Under the pieces are notes generated by a model. The model was not told the DNA's origin, did not search any database, and saw only the letters and a list, made by a program, of their open reading frames with translations. Below, one piece after another: positions 24,608 to 33,872 of a DNA stretch of 64,000 bases. Each line of letters begins with the position of its first letter. Within the stretch, counting starts at the first letter, position 1. Source of the stretch: Nitrospira lenta (GTDB taxonomy: Bacteria; Nitrospirota; Nitrospiria; Nitrospirales; Nitrospiraceae); the NCBI RefSeq assembly GCF_900403705.1, contig NZ_OUNR01000001.1:992001-1056000 (forward strand), read 5' to 3'. Position numbers and translations under genes: made by a program.

Positions 24608-26803
24608 TCAGAATCGCGCCATCAGGCTCAATTCAACCGTCCGTGGCGCCCCGATAATGACTTCGCTGGGATAGAAATTATCGCCCCAACTCGCATACGT
24701 TTTATCGAACAAGTTGCGCCCGCGCAGCGTGAACCACAGATTCTTGTATGGCACCGTCATCCAGGCATCGGCCGTCATATACGCATGCATCCGTATGGCA
24801 TTCGCCGCATCGTTGTAGCGATCTCCCACATAGCGCAGCGCCGCGCCGAGATCGACCGGCACCGCCGTTGGAAGCCGGTAGATCGACCAGAGGTTGGCCA
24901 TCGCCTGCGGCACATTGAACGGGCGATTGCCGTTCCGGGAGACCACACTGCCTCCGGACAGTTCGGCAAAGTCGTCAAATTTGGCGGATAGAAAGGTCAG
25001 ATTTCCCTGTACTCGCCACGCTTCGGTGGGACGCACCCCCATGGACAGCTCGACGCCTTTAGACGACTGCCGACCGACGTTGACCGCTTCCGTCAGCGAG
25101 GTTTGCGTCAGAATGTTTTTCCGGAAGATATCAAAGTACGCAACGGTCCACTCGGCCCGTTTGTTCCAGAAGTCCCCTTTGGCGCCCACCTCCCACTGCG
25201 CCCCGGTCGCGAGTGCAAAACTTTCCTGACGTGTCACGAGGAAAATATTGCTGGCAGCCGGATCAGCCGCCGTCGCGTATTGCCCATAGAGCGTGATCTG
25301 CGGCAGCACGTCATAGACAAGGCCTGCGCGCCAGGTGGTGGGATTGAAGTTCCGCGAGAAACTGCTCGTCGTATCGAGGACGCCGGCGGTGTCGAACAAC
25401 TCCCGAGTCAAATCGATACGATCATGTCGAAACCCGGCGATCAGCTTGAGCTGATCGGTCAGGCTAAGCTGATCCTCGGCAAACAGCGCGGTCGTGGTGA
25501 CCATTGCCTTCTGCGTTGCTGCCGCGATCGGCCCGAACAGTCCGGCGACAGGGGCAAACGGGTCCACGCTCCCACCCGCCCCATTAAAAAAACTAGGCCT
25601 CGTGAAGTCGAGACGACTAAAGTCCAATCCCGTCACAAAACGATTCTTCAACGACGCGACGGGCTGGTTGACCTGAAACTCGAGTCGGTCGCCGATGATA
25701 GTCTGATCATGCGCCACATAGAATCGATCACGATCAATAAGCTGCGTCCCGGTGTTAAATGTGTAGGTTTCAGCATTTTGCCAATGGCGCTTCGCCGTGT
25801 AGTAATAGGCTTGGTTCCGCACTTCGATCAGATCGGTCGGCTTCCAAGTCGTTTTGAGCTTCGTCCACGTGGTCAGCGCACTCATGTCGCTGTCCTGGGT
25901 GTTGTAGTTTTGCCGCAGCATCCGCCTATCGACAGTGCGCCCATCGAGTGTGCTTACGACTCCGTTGACCCCTTGGGTGGCAAACGACGAGGGCACCAGC
26001 GGCGTGCCAAAGTAGGGCTTGCTGCGATCGAACCCGAGATCGAAGGATACTTCAACGCTGAGACGAGAGGTCACGTCATAGAGGAGGGCGCTGGTCCCAT
26101 TCCAATAGGTATAGGGTGCCCGCTGCACGCCCAGAAAGTTGTCGGAGTTCTGATAACTCAGGTCCACTCGATAATGCAGCTTATCGGTCCCGAGGGTCCC
26201 TCCGCTGCCCACACCGGCCCTGGTTGTATTGAAGGTGCCATACGAGAGAAACGTCTCCGTTCCCTGTAACTCACGGACCGGTCGCTTGGTCACGAAGTTG
26301 ATCGCGCCGGCAATCGCCCCTTCCCCATAGAGCACCGACGCGGGCCCCTTCAGGATCTCGATGCGATCAAGATTCCACGTGTCACGCGGGCGCGAGGTCA
26401 TATTGGCCGGGCCGGTCATCAGCCCATCGTTCAGCAATCGAATCTGGTTATTCGTGAACCCCCGCATGGAAAAGTTCGCGGGGTCTCCTGGTGCGTCGCC
26501 TACCGTCACCCCCGTCGCGCCTTCGATCGCTTCGGAGATCGACCGAAATCCGCGCTCCTGAATGGTCTGTTGACCGATCACCTCAATACTGGCTGGAATC
26601 TCACGTAGCGTCAGCCCCAAGCGGCTGGACGTCATACTTAGACTGTCGAGATTGAGCGTCCCCGTCCCCTGGCGCTCGACTGGCTGTCCAATCACCGTCA
26701 CTTCCTGCACTTCCACGGGATCCCCTTCACCCTCCTTGGCAAAAAGATTGAGGGGCATGAGACACAACACAATTCCTGAGGCCATGACAAGACGGCAAAG
26801 CAT
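24608..26803 (-). CDS. TonB-dependent outer-membrane receptor under B12 riboswitch control
   Basis: Protein of 731 residues. A signal peptide of about 22 residues precedes a TonB box-like VQEVTVIG. The plug domain contains LREIPASIEVI and the conserved EILKGPASVLYGEGAIAGAINFVTK-type stretch. The barrel ends in LSLMARF with a terminal Phe. The plug resembles ferric-siderophore receptors, yet the gene lies behind a cobalamin riboswitch and next to a NiCoT-like transporter, so the substrate may be a corrinoid or a cobalt chelate. AAAGGAAG lies ahead of the ATG. PepSY follows 13 bases downstream. Confidence 0.88.
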   Translation of the reverse strand: MLCRLVMASGIVLCLMPLNLFAKEGEGDPVEVQEVTVIGQPVERQGTGTLNLDSLSMTSSRLGLTLREIPASIEVIGQQTIQERGFRSISEAIEGATGVTVGDAPGDPANFSMRGFTNNQIRLLNDGLMTGPANMTSRPRDTWNLDRIEILKGPASVLYGEGAIAGAINFVTKRPVRELQGTETFLSYGTFNTTRAGVGSGGTLGTDKLHYRVDLSYQNSDNFLGVQRAPYTYWNGTSALLYDVTSRLSVEVSFDLGFDRSKPYFGTPLVPSSFATQGVNGVVSTLDGRTVDRRMLRQNYNTQDSDMSALTTWTKLKTTWKPTDLIEVRNQAYYYTAKRHWQNAETYTFNTGTQLIDRDRFYVAHDQTIIGDRLEFQVNQPVASLKNRFVTGLDFSRLDFTRPSFFNGAGGSVDPFAPVAGLFGPIAAATQKAMVTTTALFAEDQLSLTDQLKLIAGFRHDRIDLTRELFDTAGVLDTTSSFSRNFNPTTWRAGLVYDVLPQITLYGQYATAADPAASNIFLVTRQESFALATGAQWEVGAKGDFWNKRAEWTVAYFDIFRKNILTQTSLTEAVNVGRQSSKGVELSMGVRPTEAWRVQGNLTFLSAKFDDFAELSGGSVVSRNGNRPFNVPQAMANLWSIYRLPTAVPVDLGAALRYVGDRYNDAANAIRMHAYMTADAWMTVPYKNLWFTLRGRNLFDKTYASWGDNFYPSEVIIGAPRTVELSLMARF

Positions 26804-26843
26804 AGGGCTCTTCCTTTGATCACGAAAGGGGTTTCTGGAGTCT

Positions 26844-26989
26844 CCATGTACCCAGGTCTCCTGACTCTCGGCTCGTCCTACTCTCTGCGCCTTCCCATCC
26901 TTGCGGACAGTGGCTGAGTGCAGATTTCGTCCCCGATCACAGTTGCGGACCAGTGGCGGCTTCTACCGCGCTTCCCTTGGGGTACATGG
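26844..26989 (-). promoter_or_regulatory. Cobalamin riboswitch upstream of the TonB receptor
   Basis: On the minus strand the P1 arms CCATGTACCC and GGGTACATGG (26980-26989 and 26844-26853) pair perfectly over 10 bases. Between them lie the class landmarks GGGAAGC, GCCGCCACTGG, CCGCAACTGTGA, GCCACTGTCC, GGGAAGGCG, GACGAGCC and GAGTCAGGAGACCT. It is followed 41 bases later by the receptor ATG. Repression of receptor and PepSY synthesis by adenosylcobalamin is the expected role. Confidence 0.92.
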
Positions 26990-27042
26990 GCTATCAATGC
27001 ATTGGATTGAAAAAGTTACTGCTCTAGTAGGCCTCCCTTCTG

Positions 27043-27843
27043 TTACGCCACCCGGCACTTGGGTTTGATCAGTGCGGTCAGAAACGCCAGCAATACCGCG
27101 CCTAGCACCATAATCGTGAGACCCAGATCGCTAATCGGCAACGCAAACGAGGTGGGCTGGAGTAATTTGATGATCCCGACGACGTAGGCCAGCCCCACGA
27201 CGGTCAGTGTCATCATGCGATTGCCTTGGATCGCCATCGTGGTCGCCGCCAAATACATCCGGCGTACAACAAGGCCGTTGAGGGAATCGGTAACGACCAT
27301 CCCCAGGCTGAAGGCCACGCCGATCAGCAGCGCGCCCAGCAGGCCATAGCCCATCGTGCCGGCCAAGGCCCAGGCCGACATCTGGCTGGCGGTCTCAAAC
27401 CCCAGTCCAAATAAGGCGCCGATCGGCACGGCGCTCATCGGGTGTGTGATGTTGAGCAACTGTCTGGGCAAAAAATGGCCGATGACCCCGTGGCTCGGAA
27501 CCGTCATTCCAGCCGGCAATGTCCTCAGCCTGGCGAGGTTTAATGTCCCAATGGCGAACAACAGGCAGGCCGATAAAACCCCGCTCACGTGCAGCACAGA
27601 GTCGTTGAACGATTGCAGATACTCCGCCGCCAATGCGATCAACCCCGCAATCAACAGGACAGAGAGGGCATGCCCGAACGCAAACCATGTCCCCACCCAC
27701 CGGCTCATTCTCGGATGCCGATCGACAGACGCCCTCGTCATGCCATCGATGGCGGTGAGATGGTCTGGGTCGGCTCCATGGCTCAACCCCAATGCGAAGG
27801 CGAGACCGAGCAAGGCCCAGAGACTGCCATCAGTTGGATTCAT
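27043..27843 (-). CDS. NiCoT-like nickel/cobalt transporter
   Basis: Integral membrane protein of 266 residues with six or more hydrophobic segments. Near residues 21-34 it has SHGADPDHLTAIDG, matching the metal-recognition HX4DH signature of NiCoT permeases, and FGHALSVLLIAG near 52. In this setting, at the downstream end of a cobalamin operon and before a second riboswitch, cobalt is the likely substrate. It starts 49 bases after cbiP. A decayed duplicate of its C-terminus lies at 22860-22980. Confidence 0.82.
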   Translation of the reverse strand: MNPTDGSLWALLGLAFALGLSHGADPDHLTAIDGMTRASVDRHPRMSRWVGTWFAFGHALSVLLIAGLIALAAEYLQSFNDSVLHVSGVLSACLLFAIGTLNLARLRTLPAGMTVPSHGVIGHFLPRQLLNITHPMSAVPIGALFGLGFETASQMSAWALAGTMGYGLLGALLIGVAFSLGMVVTDSLNGLVVRRMYLAATTMAIQGNRMMTLTVVGLAYVVGIIKLLQPTSFALPISDLGLTIMVLGAVLLAFLTALIKPKCRVA

Positions 27844-27892
27844 AGGCTCCCTTGTGGCTCATGGTTCTCACCCCGAAACTCTGACGCATCAT

Positions 27893-29443
27893 TCACCGTG
27901 GCAACACCGGGCACCGGCCAGTGAGACGCCAGAGCAGCTCACAGTCGAGATGCCCACGCACCACGGCTCCTAGCCGGTCGTACTCGTCCTGTTTCGTGGG
28001 AATGCACCGGATGATGTCGCCTGCGAAAATCCCCTTGCGCCGACGCAGGAAAGAAAGAGTCCGCGCCCTGATCACCTCATTCTCGAACAGGCCATGCAAC
28101 ATGGTGCCCACCACCATCCCATCGCTGCTGAGAGCCCCGTCACTGCGTACCTTTGTGCGTCCGTTCCGCGACTGAATCTCGAAGGGGCTCGCCTGCTGAT
28201 TATGTGGCACCACCATTCCCATATGGATTTCATATCCATGGACCGCTTCTTCGAGCCCCACGCCATCGGTGAGAAACGAGGGGCACCGCACGCGGGCTAG
28301 AACCTGCGCCGTGACTTTCTCCTGCTCGAAGTGGGTCCGTAGGGCCAGCAGTCCCAATCCCCGTACGTGAGGCTCCGCCGACTCCACTCCGTGCGGATCG
28401 TCGATCATCTCACCAAGCATTTGGCATCCGCCGCATACACCTAAGAGCGGTCCACCCTCACGGGCGCGCGCCTCAATCGCGCCGGCAAAACCACTGGCAC
28501 GGAGCCACGCGAGATCCGCCACCGTGCTCTTCGAACCGGGAAGAATCACGAGATCGGCACCCGCAACTTCGTCGGGCTGCTCAACGAAACGCACGACAAC
28601 CCCCGCCTCATGTTCCAACGCCTCGACATCGTCGTAGTTGGAGAGGTGCGGCACGCGCACGACCACGACATCTAGTTCCTGCTGGGAGGGTCTACGCCGA
28701 GCCAGTCGCGCTTCAAGCGATACGGAATCCTCGTCGGCGATGCGGAGGTCTTTGATATAAGGCACGACACCCAGCACCGGCTTACCTGTGCGTTCGCTCA
28801 AAAACTCGAGCCCCGGTGTGAGCAACGCCAGATCGCCGCGAAATTTATTCACGACAAAGGCCGCAATCCTGTCCCGCTCGTCCGGCTCGAGCAGTTCCAT
28901 CGTCCCGACAAAGGAAGCGAAGACGCCGCCTCGATCGATATCCCCCACCAGAATAACCGGCGCATCCGCCAGCTTGGCCACATGCATATTGACGATATCG
29001 CGATCCTTCAAATTGATCTCAGCCGGGCTCCCCGCCCCCTCGATCACGACCAGATCGTAGTTCGATCGGAGCCGAGTCAACGACTCCGCAATCACCGTCG
29101 TGAGGCGCGGCTTATACTCGTGATACTCGGTCGCCAGCATGCTACCGATCGACTTGCCGAGTACCACGACTTGGCTGCGTCGATCACCTTCGGGCTTGAG
29201 CAGGATCGGATTCATGTCCACGCAGGACAGAATACCGGAGGCCTCGGCCTGCACCGCTTGCGCCCGCCCGATCTCCAGGCCATCGATGGTGACGGCCGAG
29301 TTCAGCGACATGTTCTGCGACTTGAAGGGAGCGACGCGCAGTCCTTCGCGGCGGAAAAACCGGCAGAGGGCCGTGACCAGGAGACTCTTCCCTGCAGACG
29401 AAGCCGTCCCCTGGACCATGATCGTGGGGGCCAGTCCGCTCAC
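27893..29443 (-). CDS. cbiP: Cobyric acid synthase CbiP/CobQ
   Basis: Glutamine-dependent amidase of 516 residues. It forms adenosylcobyric acid by amidating four side chains of the corrin ring. The N-terminal dethiobiotin-synthetase-like domain has GTASSAGKS; the C-terminal glutaminase domain has GVCGGCQML, with nucleophilic Cys, and MLHGLFEN. The GTG at 29443 is preferred over an upstream ATG at 29512 because AGGAGG lies 5 bases upstream of it and it overlaps the cbiA stop as GTGA. Last biosynthetic gene of the operon. Confidence 0.93.
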   Translation of the reverse strand: MSGLAPTIMVQGTASSAGKSLLVTALCRFFRREGLRVAPFKSQNMSLNSAVTIDGLEIGRAQAVQAEASGILSCVDMNPILLKPEGDRRSQVVVLGKSIGSMLATEYHEYKPRLTTVIAESLTRLRSNYDLVVIEGAGSPAEINLKDRDIVNMHVAKLADAPVILVGDIDRGGVFASFVGTMELLEPDERDRIAAFVVNKFRGDLALLTPGLEFLSERTGKPVLGVVPYIKDLRIADEDSVSLEARLARRRPSQQELDVVVVRVPHLSNYDDVEALEHEAGVVVRFVEQPDEVAGADLVILPGSKSTVADLAWLRASGFAGAIEARAREGGPLLGVCGGCQMLGEMIDDPHGVESAEPHVRGLGLLALRTHFEQEKVTAQVLARVRCPSFLTDGVGLEEAVHGYEIHMGMVVPHNQQASPFEIQSRNGRTKVRSDGALSSDGMVVGTMLHGLFENEVIRARTLSFLRRRKGIFAGDIIRCIPTKQDEYDRLGAVVRGHLDCELLWRLTGRCPVLPR

Positions 29444-30816
29444 CGGACCCTCCTGGCATGGGCCGAGCAGGCCTGCACGAAACCCTGAGCCAGGCGCGGG
29501 TTCGAGGCCCAATGGGCATGGACATAGGACGCCAGCGTATTGCCCTGACGATAGCCCTCTTGAAAGACCTCGCCGCCACGGCGGCGGCGCACGCTATAGG
29601 TACACTCGACTGCTGGCGGAAGGCGAAAGTCCGAATAGCGAAATTGATGGCCTCGAAATTTTAAGCCCGCCGGACCGAGCATCGTCGCGTCCTTCGTGTC
29701 CACTTCGACATATCCGAGCGCCTGCAAACGATCTTTCATTTCCGCTTCGCCTGGAATGAGGCCCACCATAGGATGCAGCACGCCATCGAGCGTCCTGATG
29801 CCGTTGGACAAGTACATGAGCCCGCCGCATTCTCCATAGATGGGGCCATGAGCTTCGGCAAACGAGACCACATCCCTACGCATCGAAAGATTCCGCGACA
29901 GCTCCTCCGCATGAACCTCCGGGTAGCCGCCACCGAAATACAGACCGTCCACGTCCGGCAGATGCGTATCGTGAATGGGAGAAAACCGCACGAGCTCCGC
30001 ACCAAGACTCTCAAGACGGCGGAGGTTGTCGTCATAATAGAAATGGAACGCCTCGTCGAACGCGAGACCAATTCGACAGCTGGCTCCTTCACCGACGATC
30101 CGTTCCATGGTGGGAATTTCAGGAAGAGCCGGCGTGGATTGCGCCAGCGCGATGATCGCCTCGACATCGCACCACTCGCTCACCCGATCGCCCCACGACA
30201 CAAAGACATCCTCCGGGACCGTCGCCCGGTCTGCGCTGCGTAGACCCAGATGCCGATCCGCGAACGCCAAAGTAGCTTCCTTAAGAAGCCCCCCCAGGAC
30301 GGGAGGCTCACCACCCGTCGCCTTGCGGAGCAATTCCAAATGCCCGCGGCTGCCGAGCTTGTTACAAATGAGACCGGCAATCTGCAAGCCTGCGTCGAAG
30401 GTCGAAAACCCTTTGGCTAGCGCCGCAATGCTGCGAGCCATCCCTCCCGCATCGCACACGAGCAGCACCGGCGCTTGGAGCCACTTGGCGATCTCGGCAG
30501 TCGAGCCTTCATCGCCCGTCGGTGACGCGCCGTCGAACAACCCCATCACCCCTTCGATTAATGCAATGTCTGCCCCTTGCGACGCGCGCGTAAACGTCGA
30601 AAGGACCGCCTCACGCCCCATCATCCATCCGTCGAGATTGTGACACGGCGCATCAGCCGCACGAACATGATAGGTCGGATCGAGATAATCGGGGCCACAC
30701 TTGAAGACGGCCACTCGCAGCCCCCGCGCACGTAACGCCCGAACGAGCCCGACCATGACGGTCGTCTTGCCGACGTTGCTAGCAGTGCCGGCGATGACGA
30801 GCCGTGGAATCGTCAC
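29440..30816 (-). CDS. cbiA: Cobyrinate a,c-diamide synthase CbiA/CobB
   Basis: Enzyme of 458 residues that amidates the a and c acetate side chains of cobyrinate using glutamine and ATP. ATP-binding GTASNVGKTT is at residues 10-19 and KCGPDYLDPTYH near 39. The glutaminase domain has FGGGYPEVHAEEL and YGECGGLMYLS with the catalytic Cys near 330. It overlaps cbiP by 4 bases and follows bluB by 46 bases. Confidence 0.94.
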   Translation of the reverse strand: MTIPRLVIAGTASNVGKTTVMVGLVRALRARGLRVAVFKCGPDYLDPTYHVRAADAPCHNLDGWMMGREAVLSTFTRASQGADIALIEGVMGLFDGASPTGDEGSTAEIAKWLQAPVLLVCDAGGMARSIAALAKGFSTFDAGLQIAGLICNKLGSRGHLELLRKATGGEPPVLGGLLKEATLAFADRHLGLRSADRATVPEDVFVSWGDRVSEWCDVEAIIALAQSTPALPEIPTMERIVGEGASCRIGLAFDEAFHFYYDDNLRRLESLGAELVRFSPIHDTHLPDVDGLYFGGGYPEVHAEELSRNLSMRRDVVSFAEAHGPIYGECGGLMYLSNGIRTLDGVLHPMVGLIPGEAEMKDRLQALGYVEVDTKDATMLGPAGLKFRGHQFRYSDFRLPPAVECTYSVRRRRGGEVFQEGYRQGNTLASYVHAHWASNPRLAQGFVQACSAHARRVR

Positions 30817-30862
30817 GAACCAATCTCCGGCTGAGCCTTAACCGCACATTCGAATGGATAGG

Positions 30863-31612
30863 TCATTGGGCTCTGCCTTCCGCGGAGTGTATCGGTGCAG
30901 GTGTCGCTTGCGCTCCGTCGATCCGGCTCGTCTCAAGCGCACGGAGGAGATCGGACCTGGGCCGCGCGTCCCAGCGGTCATGAAACACCAACTCATGAAG
31001 CGGCAGTCGTGGCAACCAGCCATTACTCTCAAAAATTGGCCGCTCAGGAAAACTCTCCACGAACCCGACGCAGAGATAGGCCACCGGAACAATCCGTTCC
31101 GGAATTCCGAGGATCGTGCGAAGGACCGCCGGCTCCATAATACTCACCCACCCGACACCAACCCCTTCTGCCCGAGCTGCCAACCAGAGGTTTTGGATCG
31201 CGCAGCACGTGCTATACACCGCCGTTTCTGGAATGGTGTTCCGCCCGATCACCGTCGGCCCGAACCGCTCCTGGTCGCAGGTGACACAGAGATTGAGGGG
31301 CGCATCAAGGATCCCTTCCAGCTTGAAGGAGAGATACTTCTCGCGGCGTTCCTGATCGAACGTCTCCGCCGCGCGCAGCCGTTCGGCCTCAACATGGGCT
31401 CGCACCTGCACACGAACCTCACGATTCTCGACCACAAGAAAGTTCCAAGGCTGCGAGAGCCCAACCGACCCGGCCTGATGCGCTGCTAGGAGAATACGGG
31501 CCAGGATCTCGTTTGGAATGGGATCCGGGAGAAACGCTCGCATGTCGCGGCGGCGCGTGATCGTTTCGTACAGACCGCGGCGCCAGGCTTCCGGAAAGGC
31601 ATGATCCGTCAT
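30863..31612 (-). CDS. bluB: BluB, 5,6-dimethylbenzimidazole synthase
   Basis: Nitroreductase-fold flavoenzyme of 249 residues. It converts reduced FMN and O2 to 5,6-dimethylbenzimidazole, the lower ligand of cobalamin. Recognisable stretches are RRRDMRAFLPDPIP near the FMN site, AHQAGSVGLSQPWNF, and GVGVGWVSI near the C-terminal part. The ATG at 31612 overlaps the preceding stop as ATGA; a longer reading would run into CobA-HemD. BluB needs oxygen although the rest of the operon is the early-cobalt route, consistent with an aerobe. The last 30 residues are extra. Confidence 0.9.
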   Translation of the reverse strand: MTDHAFPEAWRRGLYETITRRRDMRAFLPDPIPNEILARILLAAHQAGSVGLSQPWNFLVVENREVRVQVRAHVEAERLRAAETFDQERREKYLSFKLEGILDAPLNLCVTCDQERFGPTVIGRNTIPETAVYSTCCAIQNLWLAARAEGVGVGWVSIMEPAVLRTILGIPERIVPVAYLCVGFVESFPERPIFESNGWLPRLPLHELVFHDRWDARPRSDLLRALETSRIDGAQATPAPIHSAEGRAQ

Positions 31613-33081
31613 AGTTTCCCCACCATCGACACCACAAGCGAGACCAACGAGGCCACAGTATCCTCTTTCGCCAACGATACAGATTGAGCCCCGCATTGGC
31701 GCGCCGCTGCTTCGGTCTGAGGCCCAATCGCCGCCATCGGCAGGCCCAACAGAGCCTTGCCGAAGTCTCCAGACAGTACGGTACGAGTCGCCGAGGAGCT
31801 GGGCAACACCACAAGATCGATTGGCAGCAAGGGAGAGGTCGGCATCCGGTGCACATACCGATAGGCAGCCACCGCTTCGACCTCCGCGCCGACCTTCGTG
31901 AGTTCGTTGTATAAGTTGGGGCGCCCCCCCTCCGCTGTTACGAGAAGGAATCGCCCCTTCTGAAAAAACGACGACTGCTCTTCCACCGCTTCCTGACAGG
32001 CGCCTCGCAGCGAAACTTCGGCAGCGAGGCCATGGCGTGACAACGCCTGCGCCGCTGCTGCCCCGACTGCAATAACCGGCAGATCGAGGGTGGGACCATG
32101 GGACAAGACCGCATCGACACCAGCCGCGCAGCCGAAGACGATGCCGCAGAATTCATAGAGGCGAGCTAGCGCGGTATCGAGGGGAGACCCTCCACTGAGA
32201 GAGACCGCTTCGACCTCGGGACTTTCCAGCACCTCGGCACCGAGCGCGCGGAGGTCATCAGCCATGGCAGAGCGGCCAGAGCGCGCGCGGGCGACCAGCA
32301 GGCGGCGTCCCGCCAAAGGCCGGCGCTCGAACCAGGCAATCCGTTCACGCAATCCAACGACGTCGCCGACGATGACGAGGGCCGGAATAGCAAGATCAAC
32401 GTGCTGTATTTTTTCCGGAAGCGTCGCCAGGGTTCCGACAATGACGTTCTGTTCCGAAGTGGTGGCGGAAGCGATATAGGCAGCGGGAGTCTCAGCGGAG
32501 CGGCCAGCCTGAATCAGTCGCTGAAGATTCGCGGAAAGTTTTCGGGCCGCCATGAAGAGTACCAGCGTGCCCTTGCCGCTGGCCGCCTTGGACCAATCAG
32601 TGAGACTCCGGCTCCCCTCGACATCGTGGCCGCTCAGGAAGGTCACATCGGACGCATGCAGCCGATGGGTCAGCGGAATGCCTGCATAGGCAGCGGCGCC
32701 AAGAGCCGAGGAAATGCCTGGCACGATCGTGCAAGGAATACCCGCTTCCGCCAATTCCTCCGCTTCCTCTCCGCCTCGTCCGAAGATGAGCGGATCCCCC
32801 GCCTTCAATCGCACGACCGTGCGGCCGGCCTTGACGCGAGCCAACACCTCCGGATGCAATCGATAGCCTATCGCGCCCTCACCATGACGCCGGCCCACCG
32901 GCAACAGCTCAGCCTCCGACCTGACGAGCGAAAGAATGGCTTTCGAGACCAACTCATCGTAGGCCACGACATCTGCGGCACGCAGCAATTCCAGCGCACG
33001 GACCGTGAGCAACCCTGGATCACCCGGTCCTGCCCCGACCAGATACACCATGCCTGTTCGAGTCTCCGGCTCAGTCGGCAC
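31609..33081 (-). CDS. cobA-hemD: CobA-HemD fusion: uroporphyrinogen-III methyltransferase and synthase
   Basis: Two-domain protein of 490 residues. Residues 10-250 are the SAM-dependent methyltransferase making precorrin-2: LVGAGPGDPGLLT, VVRLKAGDPLIFGRGGEE and PGISSALGAAAYAGIPLTHR are diagnostic. Residues 260-490 match uroporphyrinogen-III synthase (RPLAGRRLLVARA, GCAAGVDAV, LLVTAEGG). The fusion channels hydroxymethylbilane to precorrin-2, feeding cobalamin and siroheme. It overlaps cbiF by 11 bases and bluB by 4. Confidence 0.93.
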   Translation of the reverse strand: MPTEPETRTGMVYLVGAGPGDPGLLTVRALELLRAADVVAYDELVSKAILSLVRSEAELLPVGRRHGEGAIGYRLHPEVLARVKAGRTVVRLKAGDPLIFGRGGEEAEELAEAGIPCTIVPGISSALGAAAYAGIPLTHRLHASDVTFLSGHDVEGSRSLTDWSKAASGKGTLVLFMAARKLSANLQRLIQAGRSAETPAAYIASATTSEQNVIVGTLATLPEKIQHVDLAIPALVIVGDVVGLRERIAWFERRPLAGRRLLVARARSGRSAMADDLRALGAEVLESPEVEAVSLSGGSPLDTALARLYEFCGIVFGCAAGVDAVLSHGPTLDLPVIAVGAAAAQALSRHGLAAEVSLRGACQEAVEEQSSFFQKGRFLLVTAEGGRPNLYNELTKVGAEVEAVAAYRYVHRMPTSPLLPIDLVVLPSSSATRTVLSGDFGKALLGLPMAAIGPQTEAAARQCGAQSVSLAKEDTVASLVSLVVSMVGKL

Positions 33082-33865
33082 GCATCTCTCCTTGCGTCTT
33101 CACCGCCGGCTCGCCCTTCCGGAACCGATGGGTAAACTCCGGATCGTACAACTTCGAATTGGCAAACTCGGTCGCCGTGAGCACACGCCCCACCAACACC
33201 ATCGAGGTCGAATTGAGCTTGGCCGCTCTCACTTTGTCGGCAATATCCGCCAGGGTCCCTGTGACAATCACCTGATCCGGCCACGACGCCTTATGCACCA
33301 CCGCCACGGGACAATCGGCTCCATACGACGGAGTCAAATCACGAACGACATCCTTGAGGAGCGTGATACTTAAAAATAGCGCCAAGGTTGCTTGATGCTT
33401 CGCCAGGGCTTCCAGTTTTTCTCCCTCCGGCATCGAGGTCCGCCCCTCCGCCCTGGTCAGAATCACCGTCTGAGACAGTTCCGGCAGGGTGAGTTCTCGG
33501 CCCAACGCCGCCGCCGCCGCGGTGAAGGAGGAGACACCGGGAATAATCTCGTAGCCGATCCCCAACTCCATCAACCGGCGCATCTGCTCGGCAGTGGACC
33601 CGAAGATCATCGGATCACCCGTATGGACCCGCGCCACATCCTGGTCCGTATCGCGGGCGGCCACGATCACCTCGACGATCTGTTCGAGCGTCATCCCCGA
33701 CGAGTCCATCACCTTCGCGTCAGCCCTGGCACGGGCGATGACTTCCTTGGGGACCAGCGAGCCTGTGTAGAGCACGACGGGACAAGACGCGATCAACTCC
33801 GCTCCGCGAAGCGTGAGCAGTTTGGGATCGCCCGGACCCGCTCCAATGATATAAACACGCATCAA
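33071..33865 (-). CDS. cbiF: Cobalt-precorrin-4 C11-methyltransferase CbiF/CobM
   Basis: SAM-dependent tetrapyrrole methylase of 264 residues. It begins VYIIGAGPGDPKLLTLRG, has VARVHTGDPMIFGSTAEQM near 80-98 and PGVSSFTAAAAALGREL near 108. The family members differ subtly. CbiF/CobM is chosen for LYTGSLVP and SSGMTLEQI, which are typical of C11 methylases. It lies 7 bases after the 137-residue hypothetical gene and overlaps cobA-hemD by 11 bases. Confidence 0.92.
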   Translation of the reverse strand: MMRVYIIGAGPGDPKLLTLRGAELIASCPVVLYTGSLVPKEVIARARADAKVMDSSGMTLEQIVEVIVAARDTDQDVARVHTGDPMIFGSTAEQMRRLMELGIGYEIIPGVSSFTAAAAALGRELTLPELSQTVILTRAEGRTSMPEGEKLEALAKHQATLALFLSITLLKDVVRDLTPSYGADCPVAVVHKASWPDQVIVTGTLADIADKVRAAKLNSTSMVLVGRVLTATEFANSKLYDPEFTHRFRKGEPAVKTQGEMRAD

Positions 33866-33872
33866 AACTCCT

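Noticed and set aside
25103-26269. 388-codon plus-strand frame opposite the TonB receptor
   Set aside because: Long only because the receptor gene is GC-rich; no domain, and the opposite strand has a clear TonB receptor.
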